Assembly (NCBI RefSeq): GCF_014905175.1
Contig: NC_057791.1
Coordinates: 21,118,537 to 21,182,536 of the forward strand
Direction of reading: 5' to 3'
Length of the DNA stretch: 64,000 nt
DNA from: Aphidius gifuensis
Lineage: Eukaryota; Arthropoda; Insecta; Hymenoptera; Braconidae
Shown here: one piece after another, positions 15,101-26,329 of the stretch
Numbering within the stretch: position 1 is the stretch's first letter
Layout of the letters: every line of letters starts with the position of its first letter
The notes under the pieces: model-generated
The model's input: the letters and a program-made list of their open reading frames with translations, nothing else
Database searches by the model: none
What the model was told of the DNA's origin: nothing
Made by a program: the position numbers and the translations under genes

Positions 15101-18100
15101 CTGAATTTAATATAATTTATACTATATTATTTATGTTCCCATTAACTGTTTCCCTCAATTTTTTTTTTTATTTATTTTTCTTCAAGTCTTCCTGGCTATA
15201 CTTTACGCCTGTATTATTTAGTTGACAAAAAAAAAAAAAAATAAATTCAATAAATATTTTTTATCATTATTTACATTGATTTGATTATTATTTTTTATTA
15301 TTATGTATTTTATACAGTGTCGAGTGACATGCCATGTATGAGTCATTATCAATAAATAATTTTTAATTATATTTACTATCCAGGCATGATAAAAAATTGA
15401 CAAAATAAAATAAATTTAGCTATATAGGTAAAATTCGAATTTCCTTTATAAAATTTTATGATGGAAAAAAAATTTTTTATAAAAGTAATTTATCGTATGT
15501 GTTAGAAAAAGAAAAATTGTGAATTTTTTTTTTTATTCATTTATTTATTTTTATAGATAAAAAAAGAAGAGGAAATTTTTTTACAGGTCAAATGTCGAAG
15601 AACACCATCGACTGTAGCACTTTTTCTTATTTTTTTTTTTTTTATTTATTTTCTTCAATGAAATTGACTACCACTAGAGATTTATCGATATATCTACTCG
15701 TAAAATAGACAGTGTGTCAATTGATGTTAATATTACAATTTTCTTTTCGATTTTTTTTTAAATAAAAATATTATTTAGTTAAAATGAAATTAATATTATT
15801 CCAATTTAAATGTATTTTAAAGGTAAATGACAAAAAGGCTTTGGTTTTGATATATTATACATATTCCAACGGGATTTAATTAAATTTAATTAAAACGTAC
15901 TTTGTAATAATTAGTAAAAGATCAAAATGATGAAACAGTTAATTAATAGAATAGCTAAATGAATATTATTAAATAAATAATTTACAAACAAGATATATCA
16001 CTCGACAACAGGATAAACTTTTGAAAGCTATAAATATATTTTTATATAATGCTAATTTGATTTACCCTTAATTTTATCAAGTTGTTGTTGTTGTTGTTGT
16101 TGTTGTTGATGATGCTCATTATCATTAGTTGACATAGAAATGTATGTTGTATAATAATAGTTTTAAAAATTTGGTCAAGAGTTATTTTTATCTCTAGCTG
16201 TTAAATATGCTAATTTTTTTTTAGTTCAACTAGATGATAAACATCAGCAGTTGTTTGCATATCACAGAAATATATTTCTTTTTTTTTCATTCATTGATAA
16301 ATATTTAGTCAGTAGAAAAATTATATATTTACTCTGATTTTATTTTTATTTTATACAAGTATATTTTTCTTTTAGTTGCTGATTTTTTTTTCTTTATTTA
16401 ATAATTTTCTTTTGATGAAATATGATATTTCTTGTTTATTATTTTTTTTTTTTATATGAAAAATTAAATTACTAGAATTTTGTGCCAAGATGATAATATT
16501 TATTTCAATTAGTTTTGTAAAGTATATAGAATACCGAAGATGTAAAAGATTCAATGGAAGAAAAATAATAAAAAAAAAATTCAACTTGTAATATAGAAAA
16601 TTATATAAAATTATCTTTGATTTTTTTTTTTTATTTTTTCGTTTCACAGGCTAATTGTAAATTGCTATAAAAAATCTACATGATGCTTCACATTACCAAT
16701 CACTTTAATTTTTTATGTAAATAAATTTGCAATAAAAAAAAATGAAATATCAACGTGCAATAATGATACAGTATTAAAAAAATTAAAGAAAAAAATTAAT
16801 TCGGCACTTGTTTAATTGTTAATTGACATTAATTGATAGGAAAAAAAAAATTGATTGTTTTATTAATACTGTTTTTATTTGTAGATAAATTTAAATAAAT
16901 ATAAAATTAATTTAAATAAATTAAATGAATATGATAATTTTTATAAATTTATTTGATGAATGAATTTTGTTTATTTTTGTTTATATTTTTAAATGATGTT
17001 GATGGTGATATTGATGTCGGCAGTGATGATGATAATGAATATTGAAATTTATTCATCGCGGCGACACGACGGTTCGAAAGCAACTGGCGTTACCAACAAC
17101 GTCGTCGATCAGCCAAGGGTGGTCCGCCTTCTGGTCCTTAGTTAATTCTGGCGCAGACGCTTTCATACACTTGCCGAAAACAAAATCTTGTGGCTCAAAT
17201 ATAATCCAATGTTCACTACCTCAATAAAACCCTTAATAAGACCTTCATTTATTCAAACATTTAATCTCTATATTTTATTTTTATCTAATCATAATTTTAT
17301 CCTCAATTATCATTTTTTATTTTAAGAAAAATCTTACTTTTATTTATCAATTTTTTCTTCATTTTTTTTCTTTTATTTTTCAAGGGTTGGCATGAAAAAT
17401 AATAAATATTATCTTTGATGATTTAGTGAGGGTTTAAATCTCATTATATAAATGCAATTTTTATTATAGATATAATCAACCATCAATATATAAAGCCAAA
17501 CTTTTTTATAAAAACTTTTTAAAAAGTTTAAAATTTTTCAGAGTTTTTCAGACGTAAAAACACTCTACGCTCTTTGTGATGATTTTTTTTTTTTTTTTCA
17601 TCAAACTCAGTGTGTTTACGTGTAAGACTAGACACATTGTTGAAAATTGTTTTTTTTTATTTGTCTTTTATATTTTTAGTTGAATGAACTTTGATATAAA
17701 ACTATTTTTTAGTAATTTATTTTTTTTATTATAAATTTTTTAAAGAATTTTAATGATTTTTTTTTTTTTCTATTTCGTTGAAAAAAAAAAAATATAAATT
17801 TAATTAAGTTGGGATTTTAAAGGGATACAAATGGCAATAAAATTGATTACTTTTTAAAATATAAAAAAAAAAAAAAAAAAAACTAAAAGCCCATGAGTAA
17901 TTTGTGTAAATTTTAAAAGTTTTTTTTTATTTTTTGTAAAACAATTTGGTAATGAAATTATTTTTTCCCTCGTTCATGATGATTTGAGATTTATTTGAGA
18001 TTTATAATAAAAAAGCTTGATTTATAAATTTTATTTATTTTATTTTTAATAGAATTACCTCTCATCAAGTTTGAATGAACATCTTGATAAATCACTCCAT

Positions 18101-20684
18101 GCACTCATACTACGGCTACGTCTTCTAACTGAATTTGACATTTGTAATTTTGAAGTACTTGATCGTCTTGATGATAATATATTATCTGTTTCAAAACAAA
18201 CTTTTGGCGTTGAATGAAATTTAAGTGATGTTGATTTAACTGGTGTTAATACAATTGGTGTTTGAAGATCAGATCCATCATCCCATTTATCATTATTAAC
18301 ATCCAACAATGGCTCAGTTGATGCATTTGAACCATGTACACCATCATGTTGTTCATTATTTTTTTTATTAATAAATAATGAAAATCCATTATCATTATTT
18401 GTATCATTTACTGAACGTTTCACATATTTTTTACCAATATTTATTGGCTTATCACCACTTCTTGAAATACGACCACTTTTACGAATCATTAGAAATCAAT
18501 AATTATCATACACTATTACTTGATAAATTTTTTTCTCATAAAAATATCATCACTTGATTATTTTTTGATTATTCAACATTTTGATTATTATTTTTTATTT
18601 ATTTATTTTTTTTCCATCTAACACGATATGTTTTAAAAAATATTTTTGATTATTTTATTTATTTATTTATATCCGTAACAATTGAACACTTTTAAAATCA
18701 TTATATAATTTTCTTTTTATTTTATTTATAAATTTCAACAACTTGCAGTATAGGCACTAAATTAATTATTTTTTTTATTGTAAAAAATATTTACACTTTT
18801 TTTTGATTTAATATAAATATTTTTTTACATTTACTATTTTAATAATTGAGCTTGATAAAAGCAAAAAATTATAAAAGCTGCGCAATCTTGTTCAAGGTCG
18901 TGCATAAAATGTGCATAAAATATTCTACACGTAGAGACTCGATAAAATGTCAATGAAAAAAAATAAATAAAAAATATATATAAAAATAAAATATGAATAA
19001 TTTTTAATAATTTAAAATATCAGGCACATGTGTGATTGAATAATGTTTATTATTATTTATAACAACAAAAATTAAACACTTCACGAAATTAATAATAAAA
19101 CTAAACTTTTAATATATTTTAAAATATATTGTTTATAATAAATTGTCATTGTTATTGCTATTAATTATTGAAAATATATTTGTTTATTTAATTTATGTAA
19201 TTTATTGCTTTTTGTGAATTGCAAATTATAAATTTAACACATAATAGTGACGTAATATTACAGAGAGTAGAGTAGAGCACACAAAACATCCCTATTGCGC
19301 TAGTTACGTCCTGGAATATCATCCCCCTTCTTCTCTGATCACTGAATTGCATTGTCAAAGCCAATGTTTTAGCTTTTTTTATCATACTTGAAATTATATA
19401 ATGCCCACTCTTTCTGGTGCATTGAAAATATATACTCATCATGCACAGCTGATTTTGCTGCGACTGCGCTTTTTATGATTACAAGTATATAATGAAAAAT
19501 AATAAAAAAAAAATACATATACTTTTCTTTTGAATTATTCAATTATTTTTCAATTAAAAAAATGATTTATTAAATTATATTTTCATTTAATTCTCTATAA
19601 GCATAATTAATTTATTACTTTTTTTTTTTTTTATAATTGTAAAATTATTTTTATGCTATCAACACTTGTTGATTATTATTTCGTCAAGTTTTTGTCATTT
19701 TTTATTTTTGATTTAAAGTCATTAATTTTTTTTTATTTGGCAGTAATTATAGAGCATTGATTTGCAAATTTAATTTTGAGATTTGCAAGTGGATATTATG
19801 CGGTATACTCGAATTACAAATGGAGTGTGCGCAAAATAACGAAAAAAAATTTCATTCAAGCGGGAAAAATATTCGAGTGCTGTTAGATAAGACAATTTTT
19901 AAATGGGAAAAAAAATGAAATGATTAGTTGATGAAGTAAATGAATAATAAAAATTGCTTTTGTCAAATGTCAATGATTTTTTTTTTTCAATACAGACTCA
20001 CCGGAAATTAATGATTCTTAGATGTTTTTTTTTTTTTTTTTCTATTTTTGTTGTATAATACAAAAATAGAAACTTGAGCTGATATTAATTGTGTCAAGTG
20101 TACAAACTTGAGTTTTTTCGCGACTTGAAAAAAATATATAGACAAGCACGTTGCCGACACTTGTACAATTTTTAAGATGATACACATAAAATAATATGCA
20201 TCAAAATGATGTCTTATGATGTCAAGAGTTGTTGAAATTTAAGGAAAAAAATATTTCCCTTCATATAATAAATTTTGAAAAAAATAAAATACAGAAAATT
20301 TTTAAATGTCAATTTAAAATTGATAATCAATACATTCAATATAAAATTAATAATTGAATTTGAAATTAAAAAAAATAATAAATATTTTAAATTGAATTTA
20401 AAATTAATTAAATTTTTTTTTATTTCAATTCAAATTAATAATTTCTAGTTGAACTAGTTATAAATTATTTTTAAAATGAATAATCAATGAATACAATTAA
20501 AAAAATAATAAAATAATTTTTTTTAATTGAAAATTACTAATATTAATAATATTAAAAAATTTTTTTTTCAATCTTACCTTTCACCATCATCATTAAAAGC
20601 AAAATCACCGAGTATAAGATCACGAAAACGATATCTCGGTGGTAAATTTAAAGTTGGTCGAGTCAAAGGATCTGTCTCATTCAT
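165..20684 (-). CDS. SLO2: SLO2/KCNT sodium-activated potassium channel (3' end outside window)
   Basis: Pore-forming alpha subunit of a large-conductance K+ channel gated by intracellular Na+/Cl- and voltage, in the plasma membrane of excitable cells. Core exons, 5' to 3': 8532-8611, 8334-8433, 7699-7897, 7118-7192, 6950-7033, 6520-6614, 3960-4050, 3425-3517, 2851-2940, 2682-2756, 2209-2429, 1942-2139, 1645-1871, 1058-1582, 165-480. With the 20684 start this gives about 858 codons in frame throughout. Family signatures: YYVNENTFKERL just before S1, NLFIPVFLNCWLAK between S4 and S5, the selectivity filter TVGYGD across the 3960/3425 exon junction, and RCK1 strings such as RAQSEKHVV, MDFLNEFYAHP and CSGNEIYHI. 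The last visible exon reads PWRSPSEKIA and ends in phase 2 at a GTAAGT donor. RCK2 and the C-terminus must therefore lie left of base 1. Identity is very secure from conserved motifs; exact donor choices are manual. Confidence 0.95.
1058..1582 (-). other. SLO2: SLO2 exon with Thr/Asn/Gly-rich RCK1-RCK2 linker
   Basis: After the conserved end of RCK1 (ITKEENSAFVV) this 525-base exon runs into a low-complexity stretch of roughly 120 residues. It includes Asn and Gly runs and a Thr cluster encoded mainly by ACA/ACC/ACT triplets. The stretch lies where KCNT channels carry a variable linker. Triplet repeats suggest expansion by slippage; a folded function is not indicated. Confidence 0.85.
3425..4050 (-). 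other. SLO2: SLO2 S5-pore-S6 exon pair
   Basis: Exons 3960-4050 and 3425-3517 meet at a phase-0 junction inside the pore loop. The first ends with YFVVVTFST and the second begins VGYGDFVPD, so the K+ selectivity filter is split by a 442-base intron. The second exon continues into S6 with LYMVCMICVALIVLP. All filter residues are present, so the pore should conduct K+. Confidence 0.95.
4051..6519 (-). other. SLO2 intron, AT-rich, no feature recognised
   Basis: This is the intron between the 6520-6614 and 3960-4050 exons. It is dominated by A/T homopolymers. I see no additional in-frame exon, RNA gene or transposon end in it. Confidence 0.6.
8612..10194 (-). other. SLO2 first-intron segment shared by all isoforms
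   Basis: All candidate first exons splice across this stretch to 8611. It is AT-rich. The plus-strand open frame at 8708-8905 is simple AT composition without coding character. Confidence 0.55.
10195..10265 (-). CDS. SLO2: SLO2 alternative first exon D (short N-terminus)
   Basis: A 71-base coding exon with ATG at 10265 encodes MAASSRYSSYNCLTSWDSYD followed by a few residues, and ends at a GTATG donor in phase 2. It splices in frame to the acceptor at 8611, the shortest of the four first introns. A GC-richer block lies about 0.8 kb upstream (11070-11270) and could be its promoter. The very short cytoplasmic leader contrasts with exons B and C. Confidence 0.72.
11070..11270 (-). promoter_or_regulatory. 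GC-richer island upstream of SLO2 exon D, candidate promoter
   Basis: About 200 bases with many CG dinucleotides interrupt otherwise very AT-rich sequence. The block lies about 0.8 kb 5' of the exon D start codon and contains a perfect 16-base palindrome (TGCGCAAGCTTGCGCA, 11232-11247). Such islands also lie near the starts of other genes in this window. The promoter role is inference from position and composition. Confidence 0.4.
11720..11770. repeat. CAA/AAT trinucleotide microsatellite
   Basis: A run of CAA triplets interrupted once by CAT is followed by a short AAT run. It lies in a SLO2 intron and is not in a supported coding frame. Confidence 0.85.
13464..13708 (-). CDS. SLO2: SLO2 alternative first exon C (basic N-terminus)
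   Basis: ATG at 13708 opens a frame of about 81 codons ending at a consensus GTAAGT donor at 13463, again in phase 2. The peptide starts MSVFFFRLHNLRRQEDERKK and is rich in Arg/Lys, then Ser/Gln, and ends DEIAFQIPR. It would join directly to VRVEYYVNEN. Position and phase make it a third alternative SLO2 N-terminus. The function of the tail is unknown. Confidence 0.75.
13709..18058 (-). other. SLO2 intron between first exons B and C
   Basis: This stretch is mostly AT-rich with homopolymers. It holds a GTT repeat at 16081-16107 and the GC-rich block at 17048-17224 described separately. No further phase-2 first exon was found. Confidence 0.5.
17048..17224 (-). other. GC-rich orphan block with a 50-odd-codon open frame
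   Basis: About 175 bases are much richer in G and C than anything around them. The minus strand is open in one frame from near 17224 to a TGA near 17058. It reads, in part, HWIIFEPQDFVFGKC and DHPWLIDDVVGNASC. Residue composition (aromatics, Asp/Pro, Cys) looks protein-like. A plus-strand frame (17042-17227) is also open. The frame has no good splice donor compatible with SLO2. I do not recognise the family. It could be an exon remnant, a transposon fragment, a retrocopy or a transferred sequence. Confidence 0.35.
18059..18489 (-). CDS. SLO2: SLO2 alternative first exon B (long, Ser/Arg-rich N-terminus)
   Basis: An open frame of about 143 codons runs from ATG at 18489 to a GTAATT donor at 18058 and ends in phase 2 (GAG AG), as required by the shared acceptor at 8611. 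The peptide is hydrophilic and basic, with SSRRSSTSK and RRRSRSMSAW patches that look like kinase sites. I do not recognise a domain. No other gene on this strand nearby could use it. Support is open frame, donor and phase only; no transcript evidence is available. Confidence 0.7.
20578..20684 (-). CDS. SLO2: SLO2 alternative first exon A (canonical N-terminus)
   Basis: This coding start exon opens with ATG at 20684 and ends at a GTAAGA donor in phase 2. It encodes about 36 residues containing PPRYRFRDLILGD, which matches the N-terminus of mammalian KCNT1/KCNT2 just before the YVNENTF segment. It joins in frame to the acceptor at 8611 across a 12 kb intron. Of the four candidate first exons this is the only one with obvious deep conservation, so I take it as the ancestral isoform. 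It faces the B4GAT1 promoter head-to-head. Confidence 0.88.
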
Positions 20685-21739
20685 TTTTCACAATATCACT
20701 TTTAAAATTTTTATATTTTTACTGATAAAAAATATAAAACAAATCAATCATTATAATAATAAATATATTCACATTTTATTCATCATTATTTTCTTTAAAT
20801 TACTTTCCAAAAACAAATTCATATTTTATTTTTCACACGTGCTCATTATTTTATATACTTCAATGAATTTATGTACGAGGTGTTCGCGACGGTGTCTCGC
20901 GATTTAATGAGACCTTTGGCACAGCAAGATCCAATATACAAGAAACTGCATCATAAAACAGCCAAAATAAAAATAAAAAAAAAATTCACCTATCCTTTTT
21001 TTTTCATCCATTAGATTTTTAGCATATTCATCATTTTTTTTTTTATGACATTCAACACCAAGTGCATAGATTTCTGTTTGATGAATTTTATTCATCCATT
21101 AAATCAATACAGTGTCATCAATTTTTTAAGAGAAAAAAAAAAAAAAAAAAGAAAATACACTCCTCTTAAAAGCCTCTCTGCTAAAAAATTTTCAATCATT
21201 TCAAATTTTTTTTTATTGACTATGTTTCATAAATAAAAATTAAAAGTAAACAAAAATATAAATAATTTAAAAATAATAAATTATATTTAAAAAATTGAAA
21301 AACAAAATATATAATAAAAAAATATTTGTATTTTAAATTGCATTGTTTTTATCAAAATAAAACGAAAAATATATTCATCATTATAATCATCATCATCATG
21401 AAATAAGTATTGCATTCACATTGGGGGAGAGAAAAAATATATAAAAATGATTCCGCGCAATCGATATATTTCTGCGCGCGCTGACTTTATATTATTGTAA
21501 TTGTCAATGTTTTGTGTGTACCTCATTGTTCGTCTGATAAAAATAGTATTATATTATTTGCCTAAAATTAAATAAATTAAAAAACCCCCATATGGTTATT
21601 GATGAGTTGATAATTATTGCGAATGTATGATAACAATATAAACAGTGGGCTTTTCGGAGTCGGCAATAAGATATATTCCTATTCAATAAATCATTCAACA
21701 TCAAGAGATAAATACTGTCTCGCTTGTCAACACACATCG
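20685..21739. promoter_or_regulatory. Divergent promoter region between SLO2 exon A and B4GAT1
   Basis: Two minus/plus gene starts face away from each other across about 1.05 kb. CG-containing islands occur at 20865-20915 (GCGACGGTGTCTCGCGA) and 21450-21490 (TCTGCGCGCGCTGAC). The second is about 250 bases before the B4GAT1 start codon. No TATA element is obvious. The rest is AT-rich with homopolymers. Confidence 0.45.
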
Positions 21740-23283
21740 ATGCTTAAGGTAAATTAAATTCACCATAATAGCTCAATTGTAATTACTAATTACTAATTAT
21801 TTATTTTATTAACAGTTGGGATGCCGTCCAAGAAATTTTACTCTAACAGTTGTCATCATACTTGCAATATCAAATATGCTGTTGACATTTTTATTACTAC
21901 AATCAGAAACATGCACATCAAACAACAAAGATGATAAACTTATTAAAAATATTAACAATGATAAATTTGTAACTGAAAAAATTGATGGAGTACAAAAAGA
22001 TGATGATTACAATGATAATCCATCAACAATAAATTTGATAGATGATGATATTGATGATGAAAAAGTAGACAACATAAATATAAATGTAAATTTAGGAAAA
22101 TGGGATAATCAAAGAATCATTAAAATGTTTGATTCAGTATTGATTGGTAGTAAATTTACTGAATTATCAAAAAATAGTAAAATATGTTTAGCAACACAAT
22201 CATCAATCGAAAAATTACATTCACTTGTACAAGTTGCACATCATTGGACATCATCAATATCAGTTGCATTGTATGTTGCTGGTGATGAAGAATACAATGC
22301 TGTTAATAAATATTTAATATATTTACGTTATTGCTATAAACCAATACGTGAAAGAATAAATTTTTCATTAGCAATACCACATAATAAAATACCAATAAAT
22401 GAATTGAATATTATTAATAATTATAGTAGTATTAAAAATTTAAATTGTTCATTACCAGAAGCAACACTTGTTAATATGTTGAATAAAATATCAACAAAAC
22501 ATACATCATGGAAATCTAAAAATTCATATCCACAAAATCATATGAGAAATTTAGCACGTAAAAATTGTCAAAGTGATTATTTATTTTTAACTGATGTTGA
22601 TATTGTACCAAGTATTGGTTTTGCTGAATCAATTGATTTATTTTTACATAATATACCTGATAATAAATGTGATAAATGTGCATTTGTTGTGCCAACATAT
22701 GAGCTAGATAAAAGAGTTAAATTTCCAATAAATAAAACTGAACTTGTTAGACTTGCTAAAAAAGGTCTTGCACGTCCATTTCATTGGAAAGTATTTATTC
22801 ATAATCAGTATGCAACTAATTTTTCAAGATGGATTATGGATGTTGTACCTGGATCAAAAGGATATACAAATTTAATTAATGGAAAAACTTATGTTTGTCA
22901 TAATGTTACGAATTTTGAATTTCTTTATGAGCCATTTTATGTTGCTAAGGATACTGCACCACCGCATGATGAAAGATTTGTTGGATATGGCTATACTAGA
23001 AATACACAGGTATATTTTTTATATTTAAAAATTATATTATCTGAAATTGTTTGTTTTATTTTTTAATTTATTATTGAAGGTTTATGAAATGTACGTTGCT
23101 GGTTATCAGTTCCAAATATTATCACCTGTTTTTACTGTACACTGGGGACTGCAAACGAGAAAAGGAAGATTACCATGGCGAGAAAAACAAAATATTTTAA
23201 ACCGTAAAAAATTTGATCAATTTAAACGTGAAATATTTACAAAATACGAACGTGATGTGTCTAAACCATTAAGAAAATTATAA
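21740..23283 (+). CDS. B4GAT1: Beta-1,4-glucuronyltransferase 1-like glycosyltransferase (GT49)
   Basis: Golgi type II membrane enzyme. In the characterised family it adds glucuronic acid to xylose on O-mannosyl glycans, priming matriglycan-type chains on dystroglycan. Exons 21740-21748 (ATG CTT AAG), 21816-23009 and 23080-23283 give 468 residues. The tiny first exon supplies the methionine; without it the second exon has only a TTG. A hydrophobic signal anchor covers about residues 11-31, followed by an Asp/Asn-rich stem to about residue 95. The catalytic domain contains LFLTDVDIVPS, whose DVD is the expected metal-binding motif. Also visible are AKKGLARPFHWKVF and the C-terminal ERFVGYGYTRNTQ and VHWGLQTRKGRLPWR. 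It is convergent with the first ALDH gene, with stops about 100 bases apart. The enzyme family is secure; the insect acceptor is unproven. Confidence 0.9.
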
Positions 23284-23379
23284 GAAAATTATATTAAATG
23301 TTTTTATATGTAATATATCATTAATTTGACATGGTTTTACAAAATTATGTTGTTGGCTTTTTTTAATTTTTTATATTAT

Positions 23380-25854
23380 TTAAAAAATAGCTGGTACTTT
23401 GATGGAAATTGTTTTGGTTTCAAGATATCCCTCAAGACCATCCTCTCCCAACTCACGACCAATTCCAGATTTTTTGTATCCACCGAATGGTGTTTGAGGT
23501 GTTATGGCATCATAACAATTAACCCAAACACTTCCAGCATCAACAGATTCAGAAAATTGGAGAGCTTTGTTTATGTCATTTGTAATAATTGCAGCAGCAA
23601 GACCGTATGATGTTTCATTAGCTCTTTCAATAACTTCTTCAAGAGTTTTAAATTTAAGAATTGATTGAACTGGACCAAATATTTCTTCCTTGGCAATTCT
23701 CATGTTGTCAGTTACATTTGAGAATATAGTTGGTTTTATAAAATATCCAACATTGCCCTGACGTTCACCACCAGTGACAACAGTTGCACCTTCATCTTTT
23801 CCAGATTTAATTAAATTTAAAACTTTATCAAACATCTCTTCATCAATTTGTGGCCCTTGAACAACTGTTGAGTCAAATGGATCACCAACTTTACGTTTTA
23901 ATGCCAATTCCTTGGCATGTTGAACGAAACTGTCGTATATTTTTTCATGTACAAATGTACGTGATCCAGCACAGCAACTTTGTCCATGATTACCGAATAA
24001 TGCTTCATGTGCTATTTCAGCTGCATTTTTAACTATAATAATTTTAAAATATTCATTAATAATAAAATTGATTATAATAATCATAAGTAAGAATTTTTTT
24101 TTATATTCAAATTACCATCAGCATCATCAAAAACTACAACTGGGCTTTTTCCTCCAAGTTCCAAGCTGACATGTTTCAAGTTACTTTTTGCTGCTGCTTC
24201 CATAATTACATGACCAATCTTTAAAAATTAAAAATTATATTTTTAAAATAAATACAACAATAGAAAACATTTTTAATTTTTTCTTTTTCTATAAATTTAC
24301 CTCAGTTGATCCAGTAAATGCAACTTTTTTAATATCTGGATGATGAGTAATAGCACCACCAGCAGTTGGACCATATCCTGGTATGACATTAACAACACCT
24401 GCTGGAAATCCAGCTTCTTTAGCCAAGGCAGCAATATAAAGAGCAGTCAATGGTGTTTGTTCAGCTGGTTTTAATACAATTGTACAACCAGCAGCTAATG
24501 CAGGTCCCCATTTCCAAGCCAACATCATTACTGGATAATTCCAAGGTATTATTTGTCCAACAACACCAATTGGTTCTTTGCGTGTTACCGTAAAGTTTCC
24601 ATCATCTAGAAATATCCAATATTAATATAATAATAATACAAATGAAATAAAATAATGTATAAAATAAATACCAGAAGGAATTGTGTTTCCATGAATTTTG
24701 TCACACCATCCTGCATAGTATCTAAGTGTTCCAATACTTGCTTCCATATCGCCAACAGCACTCTCAAATGTCTTGCCATTATCAAGTGCTTCGAGACTCG
24801 AAATATAATTTATATCTCTTGCAATAAGATCAGCAAGCTATTTACATAAATTTTAGTTTCAATTTTCATATAATTATATTAACAAAATATTTATAATTTT
24901 ATTTACCTTATTCATAAGAATACCACGACCAGATGGACTCATTTTTCTCCATGGTGCTCCACGTGAAAATGCTTTTTTTGCAGCAGCTACTGCTAGCTCA
25001 ACATCAGCCTGTTTTTTTTTTTTAATTTAATATTATTCATCAACAATATTATGGACAATTTATTATCAAAAACAAAAATACTCTTAGATAAGACACTTAC
25101 TTTATCACCTTCTGATACTTGAGTGATAACAAGACCAGTTGCTGGGTTGATTGTTGGAAATTTCTTTCCACTTTTAGCATCAACAAATTCATTGTTTATG
25201 AACAACTACAAATGTCAAAAAAAATAATAACACAATTAGAATCTAATATATAAACAAAACAACATAACCTCTAGATCTTAGAAACACCAGTGACAGAAAA
25301 GGACAGGCTATGTTTTTGTTTTGATTTTGTACACGTTTTGTAAATATTTATTTGATCAGGTGATTGACTCTTTAAAAAAAAAATACCACTAACAGACTTT
25401 TAAAATTTAAATATCATAATCTTGACAATTTCAACAGTTCAATCAATAGAAATAACAAAAAAAACTTGATATTGTAGAAATAAAAAATTAAGTAAAATAT
25501 CGTTTCAATATAATTATTTATATCAAGGTCTACAACTATCATAAATATTCTTGCTCGTATCCACAAATTGACCTTGAATATTATCCTCTTAATTTATTAT
25601 TTATATAATCATTTTTTTATACAAAAAAAAAATAAATTTTCATGTTCAATAATCTGTGTGTATGCAATAAAAATAATTTTCATCACAATACTAAATGGAA
25701 AATTTACAAAATTAAAATGCAAAAAAAAAAAAAGGCGTGTTAGATATCAAAATGACATGATGAGATTATTATTTTCTGTTAATTAACAATCTACTAAATT
25801 ATTAAAAAATTAATTTACCTGGGTGTACTTGATTACTGGGTTTGGAATAGCCAT
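23380..25854 (-). CDS. Cytosolic ALDH1-type aldehyde dehydrogenase, copy 1
   Basis: NAD-dependent oxidation of aldehydes (retinal or aliphatic) to acids. Exons, 5' to 3': 25819-25854, 25101-25205, 24907-25008, 24672-24837, 24301-24605, 24116-24218, 23380-24032, giving 489 residues. The start peptide MAIPNPVIKYTQ has no mitochondrial presequence, so a cytosolic enzyme is expected. Conserved elements include QIIPWNYP and KPAEQTPLTALY, the NAD-binding FTGSTE, LELGGKSP with the general-base Glu, and GQSCCAGSRTFV, where the first of the two Cys aligns with the catalytic Cys302. KEEIFGPVQSILKF and PFGGYKKSGIGRELGE follow toward the C-terminus. Nothing is broken. The exon structure is base-for-base the same length as copy 2, so the two arose by tandem duplication. 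Confidence 0.93.
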
Positions 25855-26039
25855 GATATTTTATAATTTTATTATTTTTTTACTATGTATTTAATGATGA
25901 CAACTAAATGGAATAATGGAGTAACAACTTGTGTTGAAATTGTAACAGAGACTGACTGAATCAGCAGTTAATATGAACATGTAACTAAATATATGTGAGG
26001 GGGTCTCGGAGCAACTGATGACAAGCCCATCCAATCATG

Positions 26040-26047
26040 TTTTTATA
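26040..26047 (-). promoter_or_regulatory. TATA box of ALDH copy 1
   Basis: TATAAAAA on the minus strand, about 185 bases upstream of the start codon. It lies in a block (about 26031-26115) that is clearly related to the region upstream of copy 2. Shared elements include the adjacent CAATCAAACATACACA-like string and GACACACTAA. Confidence 0.55.
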
Positions 26048-26329
26048 ACATCCAATCAAACATACACATGTAGCTATTAATAAATCATATCAATCACTGA
26101 CACACTAATATCCAACAACAACAACAACAAATTAACATTTCATATATCATGTTAAAAAAAAAAATGCATCAACTTGATATAAATATATTTTTATTCTTTG
26201 CTTTTGTTTTTTGTAATTTACAATAATTTTATTTAAATTTAAATAATCAATATGTCAATATAAAAAAAAAAAAAAACATTTACTAAACAAAAAATTACTA
26301 TTTAATATATTTTTCATTAAAATTCTAAA

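Noticed and set aside
16074..16134. Minus-strand ATG frame with a run of nine Gln codons and a GTAAAT donor, as a fifth SLO2 first exon
   Set aside because: The donor leaves phase 1, whereas the shared acceptor at 8611 needs phase 2. The frame is mostly a microsatellite.
17071..17082. GGTTCGAAA string as a tRNA B box
   Set aside because: No matching A box, acceptor stem or anticodon arm at the proper distance.
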